Below are positions 44,327 through 53,404 of a stretch of DNA of 64,000 nucleotides, one piece after another. Below the pieces are notes generated by a model. That model saw only the letters and a list, made by a program, of their open reading frames with translations, was not told where the DNA came from and searched no databases. The stretch comes from an uncultured Pelagibacteraceae bacterium (GTDB lineage Bacteria; Pseudomonadota; Alphaproteobacteria; Pelagibacterales; Pelagibacteraceae). The stretch covers positions 20,271 to 84,270 of the forward strand of contig CACIDN010000004.1 in the NCBI GenBank assembly GCA_902585415.1, read 5' to 3'. The position numbers were made by a program, and so were the translations under genes. How positions within the stretch are numbered: position 1 is the first letter of the stretch; every line of letters begins with the position of its first letter.

Positions 44327-45584
44327 AAAAATAGCTCTAGTAGATTGTAATTCTTTCTATGTATCTTGTGAAAGATTATTCAATCCTAAAATAAGAAAAA
44401 AACCTGTCGTTGTTTTATCTAACAATGATGGCTGTATTATTTCAAGATCTAATGAAGCAAAAGCCCTCGGAATAAAAATGGGTGAACCGTATTTTAAAGC
44501 AAAGGATGTAATTGTTAAAAATAGTGTACAAGTTTTTTCTTCAAACTATTCTTTATACGGAGATTTATCGAGAAGGGTAATGAGAACATTAAAAAGATTT
44601 AATTCTGACATAGAGGTATACTCGATAGATGAAGCATTTATGGATTTATCAAATTTTCCAGATGATGAAATAGCAAATGTTGGTAGAGAGATAAGAGATA
44701 CAGTATTACAATGGACTGGTATACCAACTAGTATTGGAATAGCAAAAACTAAAACTCTGAGTAAAGTTGCAAATCATATTGCAAAGAAAAAACAATCAGG
44801 TGTTACAAGTTTAATCGGCATTGAAAATCTAGACCCAATACTAGAAAAAATAGAAATAAATGATGTATGGGGAGTTGGTAGACAGTTAACTAAATTTTAT
44901 CAAAAAAATGGAATTTATAACGCTAAACAGTTAAAAAATAAATCTAATACCTGGATAAAAAAATCCTCGAATGTTTTAAGTTCAAGGACGGCAATGGAAC
45001 TAAGAGGCATTCCATGTATAAATCTTGAAAAAATAGCTTCAAAAAGAAAAAGCTGTGTAGTTTCACGTTCTTTTGGTAAAAGAGTTGAAAGTTTTCAAGA
45101 GTTGAAAGAAGCAGTTGCGAACTATTGTTTAAATGCTTCAGAGAAAGTGAGATCAGAGTCTTTGGTTACAAAATCAATAACTGTATTTGTTAGAACAAGT
45201 CCCTTTCAAAGAAACTTTGGTTATTACTCAAATTCTAAAACAATAGATTTTCCAATTGCAACAAACAACAGTATTGAAATAGTAAAGGCAGCTATTTCTA
45301 TTTTAGAAAATATTTTTAAAAATGGTTATCGTTATCAAAAAGCGGGAGTAATGCTAACGGGCTTATCAAATGAAACTGAAAGGAAAAATTTATTTTCATC
45401 TGACAGAGACGAAAAAATAAATAATTTAATGAGATCAATTGATAATACTAACTATCGGTATGGTAGGTCAACTTTAAGCCTTGCAAGTGCTGGAGTTCAC
45501 AAAAAATGGAATATGAGAAGAGAGTATTCATCAAAAATAGATACTGCAGATTTCTACTGCATGCCAAAAATTAGAATAGGTTGA
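44304..45584 (+). CDS. umuC: UmuC, Y-family translesion DNA polymerase
   Basis: 426 residues. Catalytic motifs are ALVDCNSFYVSCERLF with the metal aspartate, VYSIDEAFMDLS with the D-E pair, and the steric segment VVLSNNDGCIISRSNEAKALG. Helix-hairpin-helix and little-finger regions follow (VWGVGRQLTKFY, CVVSRSFGKRVESFQELKE). It carries out error-prone bypass synthesis under SOS induction. Together with umuD it forms a two-gene operon; the alternative alphaproteobacterial imuAB-dnaE2 cassette is not seen here. Confidence 0.95.
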   Translation: MSSTQFTKKIALVDCNSFYVSCERLFNPKIRKKPVVVLSNNDGCIISRSNEAKALGIKMGEPYFKAKDVIVKNSVQVFSSNYSLYGDLSRRVMRTLKRFNSDIEVYSIDEAFMDLSNFPDDEIANVGREIRDTVLQWTGIPTSIGIAKTKTLSKVANHIAKKKQSGVTSLIGIENLDPILEKIEINDVWGVGRQLTKFYQKNGIYNAKQLKNKSNTWIKKSSNVLSSRTAMELRGIPCINLEKIASKRKSCVVSRSFGKRVESFQELKEAVANYCLNASEKVRSESLVTKSITVFVRTSPFQRNFGYYSNSKTIDFPIATNNSIEIVKAAISILENIFKNGYRYQKAGVMLTGLSNETERKNLFSSDRDEKINNLMRSIDNTNYRYGRSTLSLASAGVHKKWNMRREYSSKIDTADFYCMPKIRIG

Positions 45585-45601
45585 TAATTAATAAAATAAT
45601 T

Positions 45602-47752
45602 TTATTTACCAATGACGATAAGAGTGAGGTCGTCACTAAGATTTTTGTTATTTGCGTTAGAAGCGATTTCTTTGGCGATAAGATTTAATTCATCATCAGG
45701 GTTTTTATTAAAGTTTCTATTAATAACTTCTTTGGACCCTTCAATGCCGATCTCTTTGTTATTTTTATCTAAACTTTCAGACAAGCCATCTGTGAAAGCG
45801 TAAAATCTGTTTCCATTTAATTTAGATTTATTAACAAAGTAATTAGATTTTGTACCTTGTTTAATCACTCCTAAAGGAGGAGATTTACTCTCAAATTCCT
45901 CAAAATTACCTTTGTTATCTCTTATAATAGCTGGTTGATGGCCTGCATTAACCCATGAAATTTCATCTGTAATAATATTATAATTTCCAATAATTGAAGT
46001 AACAAACATCCCGCCAGTTTTAGTTAGGTGTAAATCATTATTCATATGAAATGCCATTTCATCTACATCAACCTTATCACGAGACATAATCTCAAATAAA
46101 GTTGAGGCTTTTGCCATAACCATACCTGCATGAATTCCTTTTCCAGCAACATCAGCAATAACAAAGTAAACACTTTCGTTGTGAGGATAAAAACTAAAAA
46201 AATCACCTGAGACTTCTCTTGCGGCTAAATTAACTCCGTGAACTGGATAATTATCTAAATTTCGTTTGGGTAAGAAATTTTCTTGCACTTTGACTGCAAG
46301 CTTAACTTCTCCAGTTATTCTATCACGCCATTTTTTTTTCTCTATTTCGCTAGTTTCTAATTTACTCATTAGTTTATTATAATATAACCCTATGACACCT
46401 CCTGCAGTAAAAGGATCTTGCGGTCCTCTAATTGTCAAATCGCCAGTCTCTGATTGTTTGTCTAATATAGAAATTAAATCGTGCTCTACTGATGTTGCGT
46501 TATGTTCTGCAATATTAAGACCTAATTCTTCTTGAATAGGACTTACTCGTAAAGGATAAAACGAATTTAAAATTTTTAGTATTGTAAAAGATCCTATAAA
46601 AGCAAATAAGCCTATGGCAATAACACCTATAAACTGAACTTTAATTTGTTCCAGTCTACTTAAATCTGTCCCAAGAGTTTCTAAATTACTGAAAAAACCA
46701 ACAGCTAGAGTGCCCCAAACACCTGCTGCAAGATGAACTGGGATTGCTCCTACAACATCGTCGATTTCATATTTGTTTAATAATTCATTTACAAATATAG
46801 CTACTACAGCACCAATCACTCCAACAAATATTGAAACTACAGATGTCATCGAATTACATCCTGCGGTAATTGCAACTAATCCAGCTAAAGGACCAAGTAT
46901 AACGTAATACGGGTCTGGTTTTTTAAATAGTAAAAAAGATATTCCTAAACCTGTAAGCAAACCAAAAGATGCTGATAAAAAAGTGTTGATCAGAATAAGT
47001 GGAACAGCCTCATCCATTGCTCCGTTACTTCCACCATTAAATCCAAACCATCCAAACCAAAGAATTAAAGTACCAAGAACCGCTAAAGGAAAACTTGAAC
47101 CTGTAAATTTACCTTTGTTTGCCTTTGAGTATTTGCCAATTCTAGGCCCTAATATTAAAACTGCAGAGAGCGCGATCCAACCTCCAACCGAGTGAACAAT
47201 TGTACTCCCTGCAAAGTCTACAAATCCTATAGTACTTAACCAACCAGTAGTATTTATTTGACCAGTAATGTCTAGTAGTTGTCTCTCTGCGTCCATATTA
47301 TTCAAATAACTTGATGACCAAGTCCAATGACCTACAATTGGATAAATTATTCCTGTCGCTAAAATAGTTATAATTATGTAACCGTTAAATTTCATACGCT
47401 CTGCGACAGCTCCAGAGATAATTGTTGCAGCTGTAGCAACAAACATTGCCTGAAATACAAAGTATGTCATATATTCAGCTACATCTGTTTTAAAGAAAAA
47501 CAAATCTGTACCAAAAAGACCATTAAAACTTTTACCAAACATTAATCCGAAACCAAATATCCAAAAAATTACTACGGATACTCCGAAGTCGGCTGCATTT
47601 TTTAATGCAACATTTATACTATTTTTATAACGGGACAGACCAGTTTCCATACACATAAAACCAGCTTGCATAATAAACACTAGTATAGCGCAATTTATAA
47701 CCCAAAGTGTATCTACAAAGGACTTTACTGACTCCAAATTAATTATCTCCAT
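45602..47752 (-). CDS. amt: ammonium transporter fused to a SpoIIE-type phosphatase
   Basis: 716 residues. Residues 1 to about 395 form a full Amt channel with eleven predicted helices. The pore twin histidines are in VDFAGSTIVHSVGGW and GAIPVHLAAGVWGTL, and the family signature region is FGWFGFNGGSNGAM. A linker of about 65 residues follows. The C-terminal PP2C/SpoIIE domain starts near residue 465 with VKVQENFLPKRN, AAREVSGDFFSFYPH, VIADVAGKGIHAGMVMAKAS, VNAGHQPAII, AFTDGLSES and LSDDLTLIV, all metal ligands present. It should both transport or sense ammonium and dephosphorylate a STAS protein. Confidence 0.94.
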   Translation of the reverse strand: MEIINLESVKSFVDTLWVINCAILVFIMQAGFMCMETGLSRYKNSINVALKNAADFGVSVVIFWIFGFGLMFGKSFNGLFGTDLFFFKTDVAEYMTYFVFQAMFVATAATIISGAVAERMKFNGYIIITILATGIIYPIVGHWTWSSSYLNNMDAERQLLDITGQINTTGWLSTIGFVDFAGSTIVHSVGGWIALSAVLILGPRIGKYSKANKGKFTGSSFPLAVLGTLILWFGWFGFNGGSNGAMDEAVPLILINTFLSASFGLLTGLGISFLLFKKPDPYYVILGPLAGLVAITAGCNSMTSVVSIFVGVIGAVVAIFVNELLNKYEIDDVVGAIPVHLAAGVWGTLAVGFFSNLETLGTDLSRLEQIKVQFIGVIAIGLFAFIGSFTILKILNSFYPLRVSPIQEELGLNIAEHNATSVEHDLISILDKQSETGDLTIRGPQDPFTAGGVIGLYYNKLMSKLETSEIEKKKWRDRITGEVKLAVKVQENFLPKRNLDNYPVHGVNLAAREVSGDFFSFYPHNESVYFVIADVAGKGIHAGMVMAKASTLFEIMSRDKVDVDEMAFHMNNDLHLTKTGGMFVTSIIGNYNIITDEISWVNAGHQPAIIRDNKGNFEEFESKSPPLGVIKQGTKSNYFVNKSKLNGNRFYAFTDGLSESLDKNNKEIGIEGSKEVINRNFNKNPDDELNLIAKEIASNANNKNLSDDLTLIVIGK

Positions 47753-47767
47753 TTCAAAATTTTATTA

Positions 47768-48637
47768 TTATTTAATATTATTTACATCAAAAATATTCTG
47801 ATTTGAGTTTCTATAATTTTCCAAATTTTCTCTTCTAGAAGTTAAAAAAACCAATAAAACGAATATGATTATTAGAAATAGTGGTATTAAAGTAATAACT
47901 GAAATTTTTTCATAAATTAAAATAAGATATACAAAAAAAAATAATGTTGATCTAACTAAAACGTTAATTTTGAAAACAGCTATTATCGCCAATGAATGTA
48001 CAATAAGATTTTTAAAACTCATTTTAGACGGTCCAAAATATCTAGTACCTCTTTCAGAGGGTATTCCAATTTTAACTTTTGAAATCTTTGACAAAGCTCC
48101 TGAAAAACTACTCCACGTGGCTTTTTCATTAGTCATAATTTTCACTTTTTCTTTTGGAAGGCATGTAAAATTTCCAAATCTGATAGATCTTCCTGTAAAT
48201 GTAAATGTAATTAATTTGTGCAAAAAATAACAAAATTTAAAAAAAAATCCCTCTGATCTTTTGACTCTTTCACAAACTATTGGTAAGCCAGGTTTCAATT
48301 CTATTCTTTTAATTAAATCTTTTATTTCATCAGGTCTATCTTCGCCATCTGAGTCCATTGGTATAATGTGATCAAAATCATCATTTTCATAAATAAATTT
48401 CAAACCAGTCGCAATCGATCTGGCATGACCAACATTTTCTTTTAAATTAATAATCTTAATGGAATTTATTTTTGAGTAATTAGGAAAATCGTACGGTGCT
48501 TTTTCAGTTGAACCGTCGTTTACAACTACAATAGAGATAATGTGATCTGTATCACTAACATGGTAGTTAATATTCTCAAGAAGCTTAAGCAAGGATTGCC
48601 AATCATTATACAAGGGTATCAATATTTTAAATTTCAT
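47768..48637 (-). CDS. family 2 glycosyltransferase with C-terminal membrane helices
   Basis: 289 residues. The GT2 fold is clear from FKILIPLYNDWQSLLKLLEN, VVVNDGSTE and the D-x-D region IPMDSDGEDRPDEI. Two hydrophobic helices at the C-terminus (about residues 222-268, STLFFFVYLILIYEK and SVITLIPLFLIIIFVLLVFL) anchor it in the inner membrane, as in polyprenyl-phosphate mannosyl- or glucosyltransferases. It probably loads a sugar on a lipid carrier for use by the GT39-type enzyme at 48759. Its ATG overlaps the stop of the 42-residue gene. Confidence 0.85.
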   Translation of the reverse strand: MKFKILIPLYNDWQSLLKLLENINYHVSDTDHIISIVVVNDGSTEKAPYDFPNYSKINSIKIINLKENVGHARSIATGLKFIYENDDFDHIIPMDSDGEDRPDEIKDLIKRIELKPGLPIVCERVKRSEGFFFKFCYFLHKLITFTFTGRSIRFGNFTCLPKEKVKIMTNEKATWSSFSGALSKISKVKIGIPSERGTRYFGPSKMSFKNLIVHSLAIIAVFKINVLVRSTLFFFVYLILIYEKISVITLIPLFLIIIFVLLVFLTSRRENLENYRNSNQNIFDVNNIK

Positions 48638-48762
48638 AATGAGTTAACTGAACTTAAAAATCTTATTAAGGATGCAAATATTCCATGTCCTGAAAATTCT
48701 ATCACAGCAATTATAAATATTATTAGTATTAACTTTTTATTTTTTTCTAAGAACTCTATCAT
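48634..48762 (-). CDS. 42-residue single-pass membrane protein in the glycosyl-transfer operon
   Basis: A small gene of 42 codons beginning MIEFLEKNKKLILIIFIIAV. Its ATG (48760-48762) overlaps the TGA of the GT39-type gene in an ATGA arrangement, and its own TGA (48634-48636) overlaps the ATG of the GT2 gene in the same way. Two perfect stop-start couplings with no room for anything else make a real gene very likely. The protein has one hydrophobic helix (LILIIFIIAVIEF) then a short amphipathic tail (IFASLIRFLSS). No family recognised. Expected role: small partner of the two flanking membrane glycosyltransferases. Confidence 0.8.
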   Translation of the reverse strand: MIEFLEKNKKLILIIFIIAVIEFSGHGIFASLIRFLSSVNSL

Positions 48763-50078
48763 TTATTTCCAACACATATGTTATCTATACAAATATAAAC
48801 TTTATAATTGTCTAACTTGTTTTGATCAACCTCACCATCCCAAACTGGTCTAGTTTTTAAATGATAGGATAAATTTCCTGCACTCCACTCATTTCCTAAA
48901 ACTACATTTATCGGTTCTTTAAATTCTTCACTCCATCTTAATTGAACTTTATCTGAAATTTCTTTGCCAGGATAATCAGTTCTTTTGTCGTTTTCTGTAA
49001 TTGAAATGTATGCATATGTAATAGGAGATAAAAGAAACAAAATTAGAAATGATATAAAAAAACTTTTATAATTTTGTTTTAAAATGTATTTTTGGAAAAT
49101 ATAAACAAATAAAGTTCCAAAAAATAAATAAAAAGGTGTCATCCACATTGTTCTTATTTTTGAGCCCATAATCATAGACGTAAAAAGAATTAACAAAATT
49201 GGTAAAATATTTATTACAAGTAAAAATAAAAGTTTTTTATCTTTTAAATTATAATTAAATTTAATTTTCTTTAAAAGAAAATAAAGCATAGCAAGAAACG
49301 GGGTTAATATTCCAACTTGTTTGAAAATAAAGATTATTGGATAAATAATATGATCTAAAAAAGTTGAACTATCTAAACTAGATCTCGAAAGTCCATAAGT
49401 TATTGTAATAAAATTATTATTAACTAACCATATGATATGAGGAATTAATAAAACTAAAAAAACTTCTAAAGAAATTAGATAATTAAAATGAAATTTTCTT
49501 TCTTTCTTAAAAAATATCAAATAAATAAAAAGTATATCAATCGCTAACAGTAAATAAATAAATAGATATTTAGATAGAATCCCGCCAACAGCAAATATTC
49601 CAACAATAACACAATCTTTTAATTTAGGTATTTTTTGATTATAAATTTTCCATGAATAATAAACTGTTAAGACCCAAAAAGGAATTTGACAAACGTTCAC
49701 ATTAAATTCAGGGGTAGTGAAATTATAGAAATAAATACCTTCTAACAATAAAACAGATATAAGTGCTAAAATTTCATTATTTAAAATTTCTTTACTAAAT
49801 TGAAAAATTACAAAAAAAGAGAAAATAATAAAAATTTGACTTAGGAGGTAATATGCCCAATCATTAGAGCCAAAAACACTGTAAAAAACTTCTACGATCA
49901 TAGCACTCATGGGGGGATGTTTATTAAAGCCCCAATCTAAATTACTGCCCCAAGCTAAAGCTTCAATTGTATCAAGCGGAAGATTATCATTTGTTAAAGA
50001 TGGAATCAGAGTCCATAAAACTAAATGGATTATCAAAAAGATGTAAAAAAAAAATTTTGTTTGCTTTTTATAAATCAC
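48759..50078 (-). CDS. GT39/ArnT-like membrane glycosyltransferase
   Basis: 439 residues with about ten membrane helices. The first loop carries the family hallmark acidic motif in LPLDTIEALAWG and the following WGFNKHPPMSAMIVEVF (H-P-P), as in PMT_2-type and ArnT-like transferases that use polyprenyl-phosphate sugars. The C-terminal periplasmic segment is small (NVVLGNEWSAGNLSYHLKTR). It would move a sugar from the lipid carrier onto lipid A or another periplasmic acceptor; the acceptor cannot be read. First gene of a three-gene coupled operon. Confidence 0.85.
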   Translation of the reverse strand: MIYKKQTKFFFYIFLIIHLVLWTLIPSLTNDNLPLDTIEALAWGSNLDWGFNKHPPMSAMIVEVFYSVFGSNDWAYYLLSQIFIIFSFFVIFQFSKEILNNEILALISVLLLEGIYFYNFTTPEFNVNVCQIPFWVLTVYYSWKIYNQKIPKLKDCVIVGIFAVGGILSKYLFIYLLLAIDILFIYLIFFKKERKFHFNYLISLEVFLVLLIPHIIWLVNNNFITITYGLSRSSLDSSTFLDHIIYPIIFIFKQVGILTPFLAMLYFLLKKIKFNYNLKDKKLLFLLVINILPILLILFTSMIMGSKIRTMWMTPFYLFFGTLFVYIFQKYILKQNYKSFFISFLILFLLSPITYAYISITENDKRTDYPGKEISDKVQLRWSEEFKEPINVVLGNEWSAGNLSYHLKTRPVWDGEVDQNKLDNYKVYICIDNICVGNK

Positions 50079-50110
50079 TATTTATTTGAATTTATACAAT
50101 TAAACCTTGC

Positions 50111-50138
50111 TTGACACTACATATTTGCTGAATATACT
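50111..50138 (+). promoter_or_regulatory. strong sigma70-type promoter of dksA
   Basis: Perfect -35 TTGACA (50111-50116), a 16-base spacer and -10 TATACT (50133-50138) about 22 bases before the dksA ATG. The predicted leader is very short. Confidence 0.75.
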
Positions 50139-50159
50139 TTTGACGTTTTAAAATAGATA

Positions 50160-50579
50160 ATGGTCAGAATTTCGAAAACTTACATTCCAAAAGAATCAGA
50201 GAAGTATATGTGTGAAAAACACAAAGTTTTTTTCAAAAATAAACTATTGGATTGGAAGAAGGATTTGGTTAGATCCAATAATGAAGCTTTGTATAATAGT
50301 TCAATGGACGATAATAGCACGTCTGCAGATATTGTGGACCAGGCTAGCTCTTATACGGATAAAAATGTTGAGATGAGAGCAATTAACAGACAAATAAAAT
50401 TAATCTCAAAAATAGACTCAGCTTTAGGAAAAATTAAAGATGGAACTTATGGTTTTTGTGAAGAAACTGGAGAACCAATAGGGATTAAAAGACTTATAGC
50501 TAGACCAGTTGCAACTTTGTCAATTGCTGCTCAAGAAAAACATGAAAAAGAGGAAAAAGTTTACGCAGACGATATCTAA
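50160..50579 (+). CDS. dksA: DksA-family transcription factor with depleted zinc finger
   Basis: 139 residues. A long coiled coil carries the tip D-x-x-D-x-A motif (ADIVDQASSYTD, Asp57 and Asp60) that enters the RNA polymerase secondary channel. The finger region is GFCEETGEPIGIKRLIARPV followed by ATLSIAA. The four canonical cysteines are reduced to one (Cys100), giving C-x2-T-x17-S-x2-A, so zinc binding is not expected. The fold is likely kept, as in known cysteine-poor DksA variants. It modulates rRNA and amino-acid promoters with ppGpp. It converges with a GST gene, overlapping by 4 bases. Confidence 0.93.
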   Translation: MVRISKTYIPKESEKYMCEKHKVFFKNKLLDWKKDLVRSNNEALYNSSMDDNSTSADIVDQASSYTDKNVEMRAINRQIKLISKIDSALGKIKDGTYGFCEETGEPIGIKRLIARPVATLSIAAQEKHEKEEKVYADDI

Positions 50580-51196
50580 GGTTTTGGAATTTTTTCTCCC
50601 TTATTTAAGTAATCATATCCCTTTATAACAGCATTTCTCTCTGATATTTTTAAATACCATCTACAAAGATTTTTATAATTTTTAAGTCCTATATCGTGCC
50701 AATCATGTCTTGCAATCCACGGGAAAGTTGCAATATCTGCAATTGTATAATTTTCTCCTGCAAGATATTTAGAGGCTGAGAGTCTTTCATCCAAGTTTTT
50801 ATAAATTGAAGTTGATATTTTAAAATATCTTTGTTCACCAAATTCGCTTTTACCAGGATTATAGTGATGAAATTGATGATGCTGACCTAGGATTGGTCCA
50901 ACATATCCCATTTGAGCCATCAACCACTGGGTAATAATATTTTTATTATTAAAGTACTTTCCACTCTTTTCAGCAAGATAAATAAGAATAGCTCCAGACT
51001 CAAAAACTACCTCATTATTATCGTCATCTTTAATTACTGGTATTTTGCTAAATGGACTGATTTTTTTAAACTCAGGATTAAATTGATCACCTTTATTTAA
51101 ATCAATTGTATTTACATTATATCTGTATCCTATTTCCTCTAACATAATTGAAATTTTTTTGCCGTTAGGTGTATTAGCAGTATATAACTCAATCAC
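50576..51196 (-). CDS. glutathione S-transferase, YfcG/YghU-like (nu class)
   Basis: 206 residues. The thioredoxin-like N-domain begins MIELYTANTPNGKKISIMLE, with the T-P-N-G-x-K motif of nu-class GSTs. The cis-proline region is SPFSKIPVIKDD and the Glu-Ser glutathione pair is VFESGAILIYLAEKSG. The helical domain has GPILGQHHQFHHY and YTIADIATFPW. Nu-class enzymes reduce disulphides such as GSSG-adducts. It overlaps the ferredoxin reductase gene by 8 bases. Confidence 0.9.
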   Translation of the reverse strand: MIELYTANTPNGKKISIMLEEIGYRYNVNTIDLNKGDQFNPEFKKISPFSKIPVIKDDDNNEVVFESGAILIYLAEKSGKYFNNKNIITQWLMAQMGYVGPILGQHHQFHHYNPGKSEFGEQRYFKISTSIYKNLDERLSASKYLAGENYTIADIATFPWIARHDWHDIGLKNYKNLCRWYLKISERNAVIKGYDYLNKGEKIPKP

Positions 51197-52208
51197 TTTT
51201 TACACCAAGCCTATCTTTTATAGTTTTTGAAGAAGTAGTGAATTCAAATCTATATTTTTCATTTGGTTTTGCTAATTTAAAACAAGCTCTTGCAGCTAGA
51301 GCGCCTTCATGAAAACCAGATAAAATAAGTTTTAATTTACCTGGGTAAGTACATATATCGCCGACTGCATAAATACCTTTTTGATTTGTCTCAAACTTTT
51401 CAGTATCTACTTCAATAGTTTTTTTATTAAGATTTAATCCCCAGTTTGCGATAGGCCCAAGCTGCATAATCAGTCCAAAGAAACCAAGAACATAATCTGT
51501 TTTAAAAGTTTTAACTTCTTTATTTTCATGAGTAATTTCTATACTTTCTAAAATACTAGACCCCTTTGCTCCACTTAATTGATATTTAGTGAGTAAATTT
51601 ATTTTACCTAATTTTGCTAGCTCATGAACTTTATCAACTGTTGCATTGGCTCCTCTAAACTCATCTCTTCTGTGAACTAAGTTAACTTTTGAATTTTTTG
51701 AAAGCTCTATTGCCCAATCAAGTGCACTATCACCACCGCCAAAAATAGTTACAGTTTTGTCATCAAATATTTTTTTATTTTTCACAGAATAAAATATGGA
51801 TTTGTTCTCAAACTTTTCACATTCTTTTAAAGGAAATTTCCTAGGCTCAAAAGACCCTACGCCACCAGCGATAATAATGTTGGGAGTGTTAAATTTTGTA
51901 CCATTGCTAGTTTTAACTTCCCAATTATTGTTATCTTTTTTAATTTCATCAACTCTTTCCTTTAAATGAAATTTAATTTTGAAAGGCTCAAGTTGTTTAA
52001 TTAAATTTTGTGTTAATTCTTCTCCAGTACATTCAGGTATTGCTGGAATATCATAGATAGGTTTGTCTGGATAAAGTTCTATACATTGACCTCCTATTTT
52101 ATCTAAGTTATCAACTATTTGACAATCTAGTCCAATAATTTTTAATTGATGAGCTGTAAATAATCCTGTTGGACCCGCACCAATTATTAAAGCATCTGTT
52201 TTTATCAT
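51189..52208 (-). CDS. thioredoxin-reductase-like ferredoxin-NADP+ reductase
   Basis: 339 residues. FAD site ALIIGAGPTGLFTAHQLK with IGGQCIELYP, NADPH site VTIFGGGDSALDWAIEL, second FAD motif KGIYAVGDICTYPGK. The redox C-x-x-C pair of thioredoxin reductase is absent, which together with the adjacent ferredoxin gene points to the plant-unrelated ferredoxin reductase type. It starts one base after the ferredoxin stop (shared base 52208). It would move electrons between NADPH and the 2Fe-2S ferredoxin. Confidence 0.92.
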   Translation of the reverse strand: MIKTDALIIGAGPTGLFTAHQLKIIGLDCQIVDNLDKIGGQCIELYPDKPIYDIPAIPECTGEELTQNLIKQLEPFKIKFHLKERVDEIKKDNNNWEVKTSNGTKFNTPNIIIAGGVGSFEPRKFPLKECEKFENKSIFYSVKNKKIFDDKTVTIFGGGDSALDWAIELSKNSKVNLVHRRDEFRGANATVDKVHELAKLGKINLLTKYQLSGAKGSSILESIEITHENKEVKTFKTDYVLGFFGLIMQLGPIANWGLNLNKKTIEVDTEKFETNQKGIYAVGDICTYPGKLKLILSGFHEGALAARACFKLAKPNEKYRFEFTTSSKTIKDRLGVKSD

Positions 52209-52528
52209 TAAACTTGTTTTTCAGGTAGATGAACTATCAAACCTTCTATTTTATCAGAGACTGTTATTTGACAACTCAGTCTACTATTTTTTTTTGGTTC
52301 ATAGGCTTGATCTATCATATCGTCTTCACCTTCACTTTTTTCATCTAGTTTATCGTACCATTCATCTTTGACATAAACATGACAAGTAGCGCAGGCCATA
52401 CTGCCTCCACAATCTGCGTCTATTCCAGGAATATCATTCTGTACAGCTCCTTCCATAACTGTCAATCCATTTTGCACATCTATAGTGTGTTCTTTACCGT
52501 TATGCTCTATGTATGTAATTTTTGTCAT
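52208..52528 (-). CDS. 2Fe-2S ferredoxin (adrenodoxin type)
   Basis: 106 residues. Cluster ligands are Cys in [17 protein letters not shown] and the distal RLSCQITV, the C-x5-C-x2-C...C spacing of adrenodoxin-type ferredoxins. It ends with HLPEKQV. A soluble one-electron carrier, presumably reduced by the neighbouring reductase. A terminator at 52546-52583 cuts it off from the proteorhodopsin gene upstream. Confidence 0.93.
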   Translation of the reverse strand: MTKITYIEHNGKEHTIDVQNGLTVMEGAVQNDIPGIDADCGGSMACATCHVYVKDEWYDKLDEKSEGEDDMIDQAYEPKKNSRLSCQITVSDKIEGLIVHLPEKQV

Positions 52529-52545
52529 TTATTTATATATAGTTA

Positions 52546-52583
52546 TAAAAAAAAATAGGGCAAGTATTTCTACTTGCCCTATT
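52546..52583 (-). terminator. intrinsic terminator after the proteorhodopsin gene
   Basis: Perfect 13-bp stem (52554-52566 with 52571-52583), loop of four bases, then a run of T on the minus strand. It lies 26 bases past the proteorhodopsin stop, so most transcripts should end here and the ferredoxin operon would depend on readthrough or its own promoter. Confidence 0.92.
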
Positions 52584-52608
52584 CTAAATTTCTCTCAGTC
52601 GAAGTTTA

Positions 52609-53376
52609 TTATGCTCTACTTCTGCCAGAGTTTGCAACTGCACAAGACCAGATAATAATACCAAATGCAATCTTATTAACGAAGTCTGCTAAGTTGTAAA
52701 TTACGTTTAATGAGTTAGCGTCTACTCCACCTGTTAAGTATCCAAAGATATAACCTAATGGGTATATAGCCCAACCTACAGTAACGATCATTCTTAAAGC
52801 GCTAAATGCTGTTACTAATGATTTGTTACCAGATTTAGCAGCAACTTTACCTGCTTCACCAGAAAAGATTTCATATAAAATATAAATCCATCCAGCCATT
52901 CCGATTACAAAACCAAGAGTAGCATTTATCATTCCTGCTTCTCCAAGATAACCACCAACTAACATCACTAAAGAACCGATTAAAATTCTCCAGAATATTC
53001 CTGTTGGTACTTTTTTTACTGCAGATAGAATTAGATAAAATTCTACTAACTGTAGTGGTACAGTAATTAACCAGTCGATGTATCTGTAAACAGTTGGGGT
53101 ATCACCTGTTTCAACCCAAACCGCTCTCATGTACATATAATGAATAAATGCAATACCTGTTACTAATCCAGCTACGTTTACTGATTTTCTCCACTGAGTG
53201 CTTACGTTTGCTTGCTCCATAAAGAAAAAGGCTGTAGCTGCCAACATACCCATTGAAATTAGCCAAAATGAAATACCTACGAAATCATCTGTAGCTAAGA
53301 AGGCTGTTGCTGAGTTAGCCGCTGTAGTAGCTCCGAAAAGAACTAGCACTAAAGCTAACATTTTTATTGTTTTCAT
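52609..53376 (-). CDS. blue-absorbing proteorhodopsin (light-driven proton pump)
   Basis: 255 residues, seven helices preceded by a cleavable-type leader. Proteorhodopsin residues, with an offset of +4 from the reference numbering: proton acceptor Asp101 (RYIDWLITVPLQ), spectral-tuning Gln109 (reference 105), proton donor Glu112, His79, and the retinal-binding Lys235 (ADFVNKIAFG). Asp and Glu in the acceptor and donor positions indicate outward proton pumping; Gln at the tuning site indicates blue absorption. A strong Shine-Dalgarno AGAGGGAG (53383-53390) lies 6 bases before the ATG, the best I noticed in the window. No retinal-synthesis genes lie here. Confidence 0.97.
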   Translation of the reverse strand: MKTIKMLALVLVLFGATTAANSATAFLATDDFVGISFWLISMGMLAATAFFFMEQANVSTQWRKSVNVAGLVTGIAFIHYMYMRAVWVETGDTPTVYRYIDWLITVPLQLVEFYLILSAVKKVPTGIFWRILIGSLVMLVGGYLGEAGMINATLGFVIGMAGWIYILYEIFSGEAGKVAAKSGNKSLVTAFSALRMIVTVGWAIYPLGYIFGYLTGGVDANSLNVIYNLADFVNKIAFGIIIWSCAVANSGRSRA

Positions 53377-53404
53377 AAAAAACTCCCTCTTTAGTTAGTT
53401 TTTT

